A stretch of DNA of 64,000 nucleotides, taken from positions 1,090,781-1,154,780 of the forward strand of contig NC_014378.1 of NCBI RefSeq assembly GCF_000144695.1, given 5' to 3'. Positions 45,974 to 54,451 of the stretch are shown piece after piece. The notes beneath the pieces were generated by a model. That model was not told where the DNA came from. It searched no databases and was given only the letters and a program-made list of their open reading frames with translations. The translations under genes and the position numbers were made by a program. The number at the start of each line of letters is the position of its first letter. Position 1 is the stretch's first letter. This DNA comes from Acetohalobium arabaticum DSM 5501 (lineage in GTDB: Bacteria > Bacillota > Halanaerobiia > Halobacteroidales > Acetohalobiaceae).

Positions 45974-47431
45974 ATGGAGAAAATGGTAAGGAGTAATTCA
46001 GTTGTTAATAAGTCGGTTAATTATTCTACCTTGAGTGAAAAGGAAAGAGAGAGAATTTTCTATGCAGCGCTCGAAATTTTGGAAAGAACTGGTGCTGTGG
46101 TCCATGACGAGGAGACATTGGATGTTCTTGAGGATGCAGGCTGTTGGATTGAAGATGGCAATCACGTTAAGATTCCTTCTGGCGTAGCTCAGGATGCAGT
46201 TAAGTCAGCACCTGAACGGGTGGTGTTTTATGATCGAAATGGTAATCCAGCTATTCATGCTGAAGGAAACAACAGCTATTATGGACCGGGACCTACTAAT
46301 AATTACCATAAAGATCCTTGGACTGGTGAGCGACGGGAGCCGTGTAAGCAGGATAGTGCTAATGTAGCTAAAGTTTGTGACTATCTGCCTAATATTGATT
46401 ATGTTATGGACTTAGGAACTGTTAAAGATGTACCAGCTCAGTTATCTGATGTTCATGCTTATCATGCTATGGTTAAGAATACTACTAAGCCTATCTTTCA
46501 CTGGGGCTTTGATATTGAGCAGTATCAGGCTATCATCGATATGGCAGCTACAGCAGTTGGCGGTCTTGATAAATTACAAAAGAAACCGACTTTAGCTCTT
46601 TATGCTGAGCCTACTCCACCGTTGATTCATTCAGAAGAAGGGATTGCAAAATGTGTTCATGCTGCTAAATATGACTTACCTGATATTTATACACCTTGTG
46701 TTATGGCTGGCGGTTCAACACCAGCAACATTGGCTGCTACTATAGCTACTGGTATTGCTGATAGTATAGTCGGTTTAGTTGCTAATCAGCATGTAAATGA
46801 AGGTAGTCCGTTTATTCTCGGTGGAGTTTATACAATTATGGATATGAAGAGTACAATCTTCTCTTATGGAGCACCTGAATTTTTAGCATTACAAGCTGGA
46901 ATTGCTGAAGTTGCTCATTACATGGGAATTCCAGTCTTTGGTACTGCCGGTTGTACTGATTCTTGTACCTTAGACGGACAGGCAGCAGGAGAGTCTGCTA
47001 TGAGTATCTTAATTAGTGCTTTAGCAGGGGCTAATGTAATTCACGATGTTGGTTATACTGAATATGCATCTACAGGCTCTTTATATCAGTTAGTGATGGG
47101 TGATGAAGTAATCGGTATGGTCAAGCAGTATACTAATGGAGTTGAGGTTAATGAGGATACTTTAGCCCTAGATGTAATAGATGAAGTCGGACCTGGTGGC
47201 GATTACAGTGGACATTCCCATACTAAAGAGCATTTAGAAGACTTCTGGACTCCTGATTTAATTGATCGAATGAAGCGAGAAGATTGGGAAAAAGATGGTC
47301 AAGAGATGGGAGATAAGATTATAGCTAAGACGCAGAGGATTCTTGAAGAATATGAGCCAGAGCCTCTCGAAGATGAAGTTGTAGAAGAATTGGATAGAAT
47401 AGCTGAAGAAGCAGAAGAAAAGTATCTGTAA
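45974..47431 (+). CDS. MttB-family corrinoid methyltransferase, paralogue 2 (non-pyrrolysine)
   Basis: 485 residues from the ATG at 45974, supported by AAGGAGAG; an in-frame ATG at 45956 lacks a good site. Blocks: YYGPGPTNNYHKDPWTGERR, HWGFDIEQYQAIIDMA, VFGTAGCTDSCTLDGQAAGE and EVNEDTLALDVIDEVGPGGD. No in-frame TAG. It belongs to the MttB superfamily. It lies between the two corrinoid genes and so could use either. Substrate may be glycine betaine, dimethylglycine or carnitine-type compounds. Confidence 0.9.
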   Translation: MEKMVRSNSVVNKSVNYSTLSEKERERIFYAALEILERTGAVVHDEETLDVLEDAGCWIEDGNHVKIPSGVAQDAVKSAPERVVFYDRNGNPAIHAEGNNSYYGPGPTNNYHKDPWTGERREPCKQDSANVAKVCDYLPNIDYVMDLGTVKDVPAQLSDVHAYHAMVKNTTKPIFHWGFDIEQYQAIIDMAATAVGGLDKLQKKPTLALYAEPTPPLIHSEEGIAKCVHAAKYDLPDIYTPCVMAGGSTPATLAATIATGIADSIVGLVANQHVNEGSPFILGGVYTIMDMKSTIFSYGAPEFLALQAGIAEVAHYMGIPVFGTAGCTDSCTLDGQAAGESAMSILISALAGANVIHDVGYTEYASTGSLYQLVMGDEVIGMVKQYTNGVEVNEDTLALDVIDEVGPGGDYSGHSHTKEHLEDFWTPDLIDRMKREDWEKDGQEMGDKIIAKTQRILEEYEPEPLEDEVVEELDRIAEEAEEKYL

Positions 47432-47452
47432 ATATTAAGGGGGGAATGATCG

Positions 47453-48085
47453 ATGGCAGATCTTGAGGAGTTAAGTAATAGTGTAATTGAAGGTAATGAA
47501 GAAAAGGTAGTTGAATTAACTCAAGAGTTAGTCGATGATGGATTAGAGCCTAAAGAAATTATTCGTCAGGGATTAATTGGTGGAATTAATGTAGTAGGGC
47601 AGAGATTTAAAGATGGAGATATGTTTATTCCTCAGGTTATGATGGCAGCAGAGTCTATGAAATCAGGAATGGAGATTGTTAATCCTCTACTAGCAGAAGG
47701 AGAGAGTTCTTCTGTAGGGAAAGTAGTTTTGGGAACAGTAGCTGGTGATTTACATGATATCGGTAAGAACTTAGTGGGAATGATGATGGAAAGTGCCAGT
47801 TTAGAAGTTATAGATTTAGGTGTAGATATAGATCCGGAAGAATTTGTAGAAGCAGTGAAAGAGAATGACCCGGATTTATTGGGTATGAGTGCTTTATTAA
47901 CAACAACTATGTTAGAGATGCAGAATACGATAGAACTTTTAGAAGAAGAAGGACTGTTAGATGGACTCAAGATTATGGTTGGCGGTGCTCCAGTAACACC
48001 AAATTTTGCTGATGAGATCGGTGCTGATCGTTGGGCTCAGGATGCTGCAGCAGCTAAGGAAGCGGCGTTGGAATTAATCGAGTAA
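47453..48085 (+). CDS. Corrinoid protein, MtgC/MttC type, copy 2
   Basis: 210 residues, differing from copy 1 by eye only at residue 4 (Leu for Phe) and at one Asn/Asp position near residue 141. About four nucleotide differences over 633 bp. The match continues about 30 bp past the stop into the next RBS. Same cobalamin motif DLHDIG. This implies recent duplication or ongoing gene conversion, in contrast to the diverged MttB paralogues on either side. Confidence 0.92.
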   Translation: MADLEELSNSVIEGNEEKVVELTQELVDDGLEPKEIIRQGLIGGINVVGQRFKDGDMFIPQVMMAAESMKSGMEIVNPLLAEGESSSVGKVVLGTVAGDLHDIGKNLVGMMMESASLEVIDLGVDIDPEEFVEAVKENDPDLLGMSALLTTTMLEMQNTIELLEEEGLLDGLKIMVGGAPVTPNFADEIGADRWAQDAAAAKEAALELIE

Positions 48086-48118
48086 TTTTGAATATCTTTT
48101 GGAAGGAGAGATCAGCTT

Positions 48119-49558
48119 ATGAGAAGCAGAAGTAATTATAAAGTTAATGGTTCGGCGGTTCAAGAGGTGCTGGCAGATGATCAATGTAAACAGGTTTTGT
48201 CAGGAGCTATGAAGATTTTAAAGGAGACAGGAGTTGCTTATCAAGACGAAGAAGCAGTTGAAATTTTAAAAGAAGCCGGATGTTATGTTGAGAATGGCCG
48301 CGTTTATATTCCGGTTAAGTTAGTAGAAAAGGCATTAAGAACAGTACCTTCTCAGGTAACTTTATATAATAGTAGAACAAAAGAAGCAGAACTTTATTTA
48401 GAAGGAGGTAATGCTTATTTCGGTACAGGGTCTGAAGCTCCTTGCTTCTTAGATCCTTATGAAGAAGCAATAGTAGATACTACTCAAGAGACAGTAGAGA
48501 TGGCTACTAAACTGGCTGATGCCTTACCTCGGATAGATTTTGTTATGTCCATGGGGAATATTCAGGATAAATCAGAATCAGTTCGAGATCGTTATCAGTT
48601 CTTAGCTCAGCTAGCAAATACTTCTAAACCAATTGTAACTACTGCTGTTGATAAGCAAGGCTGTGCAGATATTGTGGAGATGAGTGAAACTGTAGCAGGG
48701 GGAGCAGAAGAATTAAAACGACGTCCGTTCATGGCTCTATGTGTTAAACCGGATTCTCCTCTAAAGCCTGCTGCTGTAGATACTGAGAAATTAATGTATG
48801 CTAGTGAAAAATCACTACCTGTTACCTATACTCCTTATCTTAGTGCAGGCGCAAATGTTCCGGCTACATTAGCTGGAGCTGTAGCTGTTGGACTGGCAGA
48901 AGTACTTGCTGCTTTAGTACTTAATCAACAGATAGAAGAAGGAGCACCTTTCATTATGGGCGGTTACTTTACAATAGTTGATACAGAAAATGAAATTTGT
49001 TCTGATGGGGCTCCAGAAAGCAGTTTGATGCAGGCAGCTTTATCTGATATAGCTCACTATTTGGATATTCCGATGTTTGGTGCCTGCGGAGGTACTGATT
49101 CTAAAACTGTCGATGAGCAGGCGGCAATCGAAGATGCATTATCTATTTTAACGTCTGCTAAATCAGGTGCTAATCTAAACCATGGTATCGGCTCTATTGA
49201 ATATGGTAATGCAACAGCTTTAGAAAATCTGATCATCTGTGATGAGATGATTGGTTTTGCCCGTAGATCAATTAAGGGTATTGAGGTTAATGATGAAACG
49301 TTAGCTTTAGATATTATCCATGAAGTTGGTCCCGGCGGTCACTTTATTACTCAGCAGCATACTATGGATAACTTCCAGAAGGAAACTTGGTATCCTGATC
49401 TATTCCAGCGGAAGAATTATGTTGACTGGGAAGATGAAGGCAAGAAGACTTTAACTGACCGGGCTCACGAGAAAGCCTTAGATATCCTTGAAAGCCATGA
49501 ACCGGATGGATTAGATGATGAAATGATAGAAAAATTAGAAGCAATTGTTGAAGAATAA
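48119..49558 (+). CDS. MttB-family corrinoid methyltransferase, paralogue 3 (non-pyrrolysine)
   Basis: 479 residues. ILKETGVAYQDEEAVEILKE, YFGTGSEAPCFLDPYEE, MFGACGGTDSKTVDEQAAIE and EVNDETLALDIIHEVGPGGH are family blocks. No in-frame TAG in the catalytic region. Closer in layout to paralogue 2 than to paralogue 1. AAGGAGAG upstream. Last methyltransferase of the group, followed by a hairpin before the ASKHA ATPase gene. Confidence 0.9.
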   Translation: MRSRSNYKVNGSAVQEVLADDQCKQVLSGAMKILKETGVAYQDEEAVEILKEAGCYVENGRVYIPVKLVEKALRTVPSQVTLYNSRTKEAELYLEGGNAYFGTGSEAPCFLDPYEEAIVDTTQETVEMATKLADALPRIDFVMSMGNIQDKSESVRDRYQFLAQLANTSKPIVTTAVDKQGCADIVEMSETVAGGAEELKRRPFMALCVKPDSPLKPAAVDTEKLMYASEKSLPVTYTPYLSAGANVPATLAGAVAVGLAEVLAALVLNQQIEEGAPFIMGGYFTIVDTENEICSDGAPESSLMQAALSDIAHYLDIPMFGACGGTDSKTVDEQAAIEDALSILTSAKSGANLNHGIGSIEYGNATALENLIICDEMIGFARRSIKGIEVNDETLALDIIHEVGPGGHFITQQHTMDNFQKETWYPDLFQRKNYVDWEDEGKKTLTDRAHEKALDILESHEPDGLDDEMIEKLEAIVEE

Positions 49559-49583
49559 ATTAATTTTATTGATTTATCAAGTT

Positions 49584-49612
49584 AGAGGATGGTTTATTCC
49601 ATCCTCTGCTTC
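49584..49612 (+). terminator. Hairpin between MttB paralogue 3 and the ASKHA gene
   Basis: AGAGGATGG (49584-49592) pairs with CCATCCTCT (49599-49607), 9 bp perfect. The downstream sequence is not T-rich, so partial termination or RNA processing is possible. Confidence 0.55.
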
Positions 49613-49677
49613 TAACTTATAGATAGGACTGAATTGAAATTAGTTGTTGGTCCATCAGTTCTGAAGGGGGCCTACTT

Positions 49678-51648
49678 ATGTCAGTAACACTAGGGATTGA
49701 TACTGGAGGAACTTATACTGATGGAGTAGTAATGGACTTAGATGAAGGTAAGATTTTTGCAGAATCCAAGGCGCTTACTACTCGTCGGGATCTTTCAATA
49801 GGTATTAATGAATGTATTGATAATCTTGAAGAAATAGATTTCAGCGATATTAAAATGGTATCGTTATCCACAACTTTAGCAACTAATGCTACTGTGGAAG
49901 GACAGGGTTGTGAAGTAGGACTTATTTTAATTGGTTTTGAGCTTGAAGATAACTTACCAACGGAACACTATGTTAGCATTCAGGGCGGCCATGATATTAA
50001 AGGGAACCGTAAAGAAAGACTTGATGTTAAAGAAGTAAGAGAAGTAGTTAATTCTTTACAGAGCAAGGTGGATGCTTTTGCTGTTTCTGGTTATCTCAGC
50101 GTTCGGAATCCGGAGCATGAAAAGAAGGTTAAAGATATAATTCAGGATTTAACTGATTACCCAGTAGTTTGCGGCCATGAATTAACATCTTCATTAGGGA
50201 TAAGTGAACGAACGGCAACTGCTGTATTGAATGCTCGATTGATTCCGATTATAGCTGATTTAATTAATGCAGTTAAAGGAATGATGGAAGAACATAATAT
50301 CGATGCTCCTTTAATGATTGTTAAAGGAGATGGTAGCTTAGTAAGTGAAGAGGTAGCCCGGGAGAAACCGATTGAGACTATCTTATCAGGACCTGCTTCC
50401 AGTATTATTGGTTCGACTTATCTTACTGACCTAGAAGATGGAATTGTAGTGGACATGGGAGGTACTACTACTGATGTGGCTTTATTGCAGGATGGGACTC
50501 CCAGTTTAACTGAAAAAGGAGCTATGGTTGGCGGTTGGTTGACTAGGGTTAAAGCAGTAGATATGGCTACTATCGGTATTGGAGGCGATAGTTATATTAG
50601 AGTTTCTAAAGACCATCTGCTTCAGGTTGGACCCCAGAGAGTTTATCCACTCTGTTGGGCTGTGGCACAGCATCGTTATTTGTTAGATCAATTGTTAGAA
50701 ATTGATGCTGAGGAATACTTTCCGGTTAATTCTCAACCAACAGATATTCTATTCTTTATCAAAGAACCTCTCCATATCGATTTAACAAAAACAGAGGAAC
50801 AGATATTAGAAATAATTAGAGAGAAACCCCAGTCCTTATATCATATAGGTAAAAAATTAGATAAAGACCCTAATTTATTGCGCTGGAATAGATTAGTCAA
50901 TATCGGTTCTGTTCATCGTGCTTCTTTAACTCCTACTGATCTTCTTCATGTTACAGGTAGAATGGAGGAGTGGAATGTTGAAGCTTCTAAGGTAGGAGTA
51001 AAGATTGGAGCCAGAAGATATGGTGTAGAAGTAGAGAACTTTATAAAAGATGTTGAGGAAGAGATTTATTACAAGATTGCTCTTGTAATTACTGAAATGC
51101 TGCTTAAGGATAAAAAAGTAGAATTTGATTGGAAGCAGGATTCTTTAACTGAGTTTTTACTGGAAGCAATATTTAGAGAAAATAAAGAACAGGATGAATT
51201 AATCGAGTTTTCTACCACGATTAATTTACCAATTATTGCTATTGGCGCTCCAGTAGAAGCATATTTTCCAGAAATTGCTGATAGATGTAATGCTACTTTA
51301 GAGATACCAGAGCATTCTGAAGTAGCTAATGCAGTAGGTACGGTGACTGGTAAGGTAATAGAACAGGTTGAAATTTTGGTTAAACCAGGGGCTGAAAGCG
51401 GTTATTTAGTCCATGCTCCAGGGGAAAAGAAGATGTTTAAAGAATTGGAAGAAGCAGTTGAGTTTGCTAAAGATGTAGGAGAAAAGTACGTTAGGGAAAG
51501 AGCTAAAAGGTCGAAGGTTACTGATCTTAAAGTTAATATAGAGCATGAAGATGTATATAGTAGTTTTTCTCAATTAGAAGATAAGGATGACTTATATCTC
51601 GAGAGTAAAATTAAGGTAGTAGCTATGGGAAGACCTGAGTTGAATTAA
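49678..51648 (+). CDS. Hydantoinase/oxoprolinase-like ASKHA ATPase, possible corrinoid activator
   Basis: 656 residues. Phosphate-binding motifs GIDTGGTYTDGVVM at the N-terminus and VVDMGGTTTDVALL near 260 mark the hydantoinase/oxoprolinase ASKHA fold. There is no second-subunit gene as in hydantoinases. Such proteins are common in MttB clusters and may reactivate oxidised corrinoid proteins by ATP, by analogy with RamA/RACo. No iron-sulfur cysteine motif is seen, so it would need a partner reductase. RBS AAGGGGGCC with start at 49678. Confidence 0.75.
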   Translation: MSVTLGIDTGGTYTDGVVMDLDEGKIFAESKALTTRRDLSIGINECIDNLEEIDFSDIKMVSLSTTLATNATVEGQGCEVGLILIGFELEDNLPTEHYVSIQGGHDIKGNRKERLDVKEVREVVNSLQSKVDAFAVSGYLSVRNPEHEKKVKDIIQDLTDYPVVCGHELTSSLGISERTATAVLNARLIPIIADLINAVKGMMEEHNIDAPLMIVKGDGSLVSEEVAREKPIETILSGPASSIIGSTYLTDLEDGIVVDMGGTTTDVALLQDGTPSLTEKGAMVGGWLTRVKAVDMATIGIGGDSYIRVSKDHLLQVGPQRVYPLCWAVAQHRYLLDQLLEIDAEEYFPVNSQPTDILFFIKEPLHIDLTKTEEQILEIIREKPQSLYHIGKKLDKDPNLLRWNRLVNIGSVHRASLTPTDLLHVTGRMEEWNVEASKVGVKIGARRYGVEVENFIKDVEEEIYYKIALVITEMLLKDKKVEFDWKQDSLTEFLLEAIFRENKEQDELIEFSTTINLPIIAIGAPVEAYFPEIADRCNATLEIPEHSEVANAVGTVTGKVIEQVEILVKPGAESGYLVHAPGEKKMFKELEEAVEFAKDVGEKYVRERAKRSKVTDLKVNIEHEDVYSSFSQLEDKDDLYLESKIKVVAMGRPELN

Positions 51649-51679
51649 AATAATAACACAACAGGGAGGCAAGAATTTA

Positions 51680-52477
51680 ATGATAATTATTGGTGAATTA
51701 ATTAACACAAGTAGGGAAGAGGTTGAACCGGCTGTTAAGGATAGAGATAAAGAATTTATTCAGGAGCTGGCCAAAAAGCAGGAGGAAGCAGGAGTAGATT
51801 ATGTAGATGTTAACTGTGGAACATTAATTAGAGAGGAACCAGAAGCCCTGGAGTGGTTAGTTGAGACAGTACAGGAGGCTGTCGATGTACCGCTCTGTAT
51901 TGATAGCCCTGATCCTAAAGCTATTAAACAAGGATTGGAAGCCCATGAAGGTAAAGCCTTAGTTAATTCTATTACTGCCGAAGATGAAAGATATGATGAA
52001 GTTCTGCCATTAATTAAGGAGTATGATGCCAATATAGTGGCTTTGGTTATGAATGATAACGGTATGCCTGATGATGCTACTGATAGAATAGAGGTGGCTA
52101 CAGAGCTTGTTGATAACTTACTTGAAGATGGAATTCCGGCTGAGGATATCTTTGTTGACCCAATTATTCAGCCAATAGGTACTGATAGTGAAATGGGAGA
52201 ACATATTTTAAATGCAGTTGAGGAGATTTCTTCTAAGTATGAAGATATCCATATCACCTGCGGTTTAAGTAATATCTCTCATGGGCTACCACAAAGACAG
52301 CTTTTAAATCAAGCTTATTTGGTCTTAGCTATGAGTAGAGGTATGGATAGTGCTATTTTGGATCCATTAGATGAAAAGATTATGTCTCTAGCTCAAGCTT
52401 CTGATACTTTACTGGGCAAGGATCAGTACTGTAGTGATTATATTAAAGCATCTAAGAGTGGTGACTTAACTGTTTAG
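51680..52477 (+). CDS. mtgA: Methylcorrinoid:tetrahydrofolate methyltransferase (MtgA type)
   Basis: 265 residues of the pterin-binding TIM-barrel family: IIGELINTSREEVEPAVKDR, VDYVDVNCGTLIREEPEALE, PLCIDSPDPKAIKQ, ITCGLSNISHGLP and the AMSRGMDSAILDPLD end. These match MtgA/MtvA-type enzymes moving methyl from the corrinoid protein to THF. With MtgB-like and MtgC-like genes it completes the demethylation route. RBS GGGAGGC. Followed by a palindromic hairpin. Confidence 0.88.
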   Translation: MIIIGELINTSREEVEPAVKDRDKEFIQELAKKQEEAGVDYVDVNCGTLIREEPEALEWLVETVQEAVDVPLCIDSPDPKAIKQGLEAHEGKALVNSITAEDERYDEVLPLIKEYDANIVALVMNDNGMPDDATDRIEVATELVDNLLEDGIPAEDIFVDPIIQPIGTDSEMGEHILNAVEEISSKYEDIHITCGLSNISHGLPQRQLLNQAYLVLAMSRGMDSAILDPLDEKIMSLAQASDTLLGKDQYCSDYIKASKSGDLTV

Positions 52478-52491
52478 TGTCCTTAGTCTTA

Positions 52492-52535
52492 TTATAATCT
52501 CCTTGGGCTAGTCATATAGTCCTGGGAGATTATAA
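52492..52535 (+). terminator. Hairpin after mtgA
   Basis: TTATAATCTCC (52492-52502) pairs perfectly with GGAGATTATAA (52525-52535). It separates the demethylation operon from the grd promoter. No long T run follows. Confidence 0.65.
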
Positions 52536-52570
52536 GTGAGAAATTGAAGATATCTCTTACTTTTATTTTG

Positions 52571-52654
52571 TGCAGATGAATGAAATGGTTTGTTGTATTA
52601 AATCGAAAAACTGTTAATTTGCCAATTGATTCATAGAAGAATAATGAATATAAT
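52571..52654 (+). promoter_or_regulatory. Island promoter P2 upstream of grdX
   Basis: TGCAGATGAAT (52571-52581), TTGATT (52626-52631), 17 bp, TATAAT (52649-52654). Same elements and same offsets as P1 at 41356-41439. A start near 52661 leaves about 85 nt to the grdX GTG. Confidence 0.7.
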
Positions 52655-52746
52655 GAAATTAAATCATATAACAAGTTATGAATTTAATTAAATCTTCAGA
52701 ATATTTTGTTGATTTAATATAAAATTTAGGGAAGTGGTGGGGTAAA

Positions 52747-53121
52747 GTGAAATACTTCATTTTAAGTAATAATCCTATAGTGAGAGAGAACTTTGAACAG
52801 GTCTATTTTGTGAAGGTATCAGTTAAAGAGCTGTTAATTAAAGTGAGGAATTTAGTTCATAAAGGCCATGAACTAATTACCCATCCTTTGCCGGCGAGTA
52901 TGAAGATAATGTCTTCACCCTTTAGATCTATAGTATTAAGCAAAGATAAACAACAAAGAGTGGATGCTTTCCAGGTGGAGGTGATAGAGGAGAGTATCTT
53001 TAAGTTAAGATACCATATTCAGCAGCAGAGTATAGATAATGATAATGATGATGACTATCAAATGTTAGACTATCGTTTGCTACGAAGTGCTTTAGAAAGC
53101 AGTAATAAGATTGCGCTATAA
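52747..53121 (+). CDS. grdX: GrdX family protein
   Basis: 124 residues starting with GTG (KYFILSNNPIVRENFEQVYF; VHKGHELITHPLPASMKIMS). GrdX is a small protein of unknown role found at the head of glycine-reductase operons, here 13 bp before the Grd B-component gene. No catalytic motif visible. First gene after promoter P2. Confidence 0.85.
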   Translation: MKYFILSNNPIVRENFEQVYFVKVSVKELLIKVRNLVHKGHELITHPLPASMKIMSSPFRSIVLSKDKQQRVDAFQVEVIEESIFKLRYHIQQQSIDNDNDDDYQMLDYRLLRSALESSNKIAL

Positions 53122-53143
53122 ATATTTTTAGGAGGTGACTGTT

Positions 53144-54430
53144 GTGAAGCTTGAATTAGAAAAGATTGAAATTGAAGATATCCAACTTGGCAATGAAACG
53201 TATGTCGAAGATGGAGTATTGACCGTCAATGAAGAAGAGTTAGTTTCACTGTTAAAGGAAGATAATAGAATTGAAGGAGTTTCTCTTGATGTAGCTAAGC
53301 CAGGAGAAAAGGTAAGAATTATACCGGTTAAGGATGTAATTCAGCCTAGATTCAAAGTGGAAGGAGAAGGACAAGGCTATCCTGGTGTGACTGATAAGAT
53401 GGCTGGAGTAGGAGATGGTGTGACTAAAGTATTGGATGGAGCAGCAGTAGTAACTATTGGTGAGATTGTTGGTATTCAGGAAGGGCTTATTGATATGTGG
53501 GGTGAAGGGGCAGATTATACTCCTTTTTCCAAAACTAATAACTTAGTTGTGGATATTACGCCTGTTGATGATTTGTCAGGGCATGATCATGAAGAAGCAG
53601 TCCGATTAGCTGGGTTGAAAGCCGGAAAATATTTAGGAGCGGCAGGTGAAAAGGTGGAGCCAGATAAGACAGAAGTTTATGAGATGAATTCTATGGCTGA
53701 GAATATAGAAGATTATCCGGATCTACCGCGAGTAGCTTATATAGAAATGATGATCTCCCAGGGGCTGTTGCATGATACTTATATTTATGGTGTTGACTCT
53801 AAAGAAATTTTGCCGACTTTAATTCATCCAAATGAAATTTTAGATGGAGCGATGGTCAGCGGTAACTGTGTAGCTGCTTGTGATAAGATAACAACCTATC
53901 AGCATCAGAATAATTCAGTAGTTTTGGATCTTTATGACAAACATGGTGAAGAGATCAACTTTATGGGGGCAATATTAACACCAGAATTAGTAACGCTTGA
54001 AGGAAAGACAAGATCATGTAAGTATGCTACCAATATAGCTAAGATGTTGGGAGCAGAGGGAGTTGTTATTTCCGAAGAGGGATATGGTAACCCAGATGCT
54101 GATTTAGTTCAGAATTGTAAGTTTCTAGAAGATGATGGAATCAAGACAGCTTTAATTACTGATGAATGTGCTGGAAGAGACGGTATGTCTCAGTCTTTAG
54201 CTGATGCTAATTCAGCAGCTAAGGCAGTAGTCAGTACTGGTAATGTAAGCCATCCAGTTGAACTTGCTCCGGCTGAAAAAGTAATCGGTAATGAAGAAGT
54301 AATTGCTAATTTATCTGGAGGCTCTGAAGAGAGTTTAGGTGAGGACGGAAGCATAGTTTGTGAATTAAATGCAGTAATTGGTTCAACTTCTGAAATCGGT
54401 TATCATTCTGTAACTGCAAAATCATATTAA
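53144..54430 (+). CDS. grdI: Glycine/betaine/sarcosine reductase component B, alpha/beta proprotein
   Basis: 428 residues. Component B binds the substrate; this precursor is cleaved at an internal cysteine to leave a pyruvoyl group. The expected site is seen at Cys242 in GNCVAACDKITTY. The protein is the GrdE/GrdG/GrdI family. I call it GrdI (betaine) because of the BCCT and MtgB context, which is inference. The GTG at 53144 follows GGAGGTG; an upstream GTG overlaps that site. Confidence 0.85.
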   Translation: MKLELEKIEIEDIQLGNETYVEDGVLTVNEEELVSLLKEDNRIEGVSLDVAKPGEKVRIIPVKDVIQPRFKVEGEGQGYPGVTDKMAGVGDGVTKVLDGAAVVTIGEIVGIQEGLIDMWGEGADYTPFSKTNNLVVDITPVDDLSGHDHEEAVRLAGLKAGKYLGAAGEKVEPDKTEVYEMNSMAENIEDYPDLPRVAYIEMMISQGLLHDTYIYGVDSKEILPTLIHPNEILDGAMVSGNCVAACDKITTYQHQNNSVVLDLYDKHGEEINFMGAILTPELVTLEGKTRSCKYATNIAKMLGAEGVVISEEGYGNPDADLVQNCKFLEDDGIKTALITDECAGRDGMSQSLADANSAAKAVVSTGNVSHPVELAPAEKVIGNEEVIANLSGGSEESLGEDGSIVCELNAVIGSTSEIGYHSVTAKSY

Positions 54431-54451
54431 TTCAGGAAGGGAGGATATATT

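Noticed and set aside
41981-49558. Pyrrolysine-encoding MttB genes
   Set aside because: All three family members read through the relevant region without an in-frame TAG and are full length, so they are the non-pyrrolysine type.
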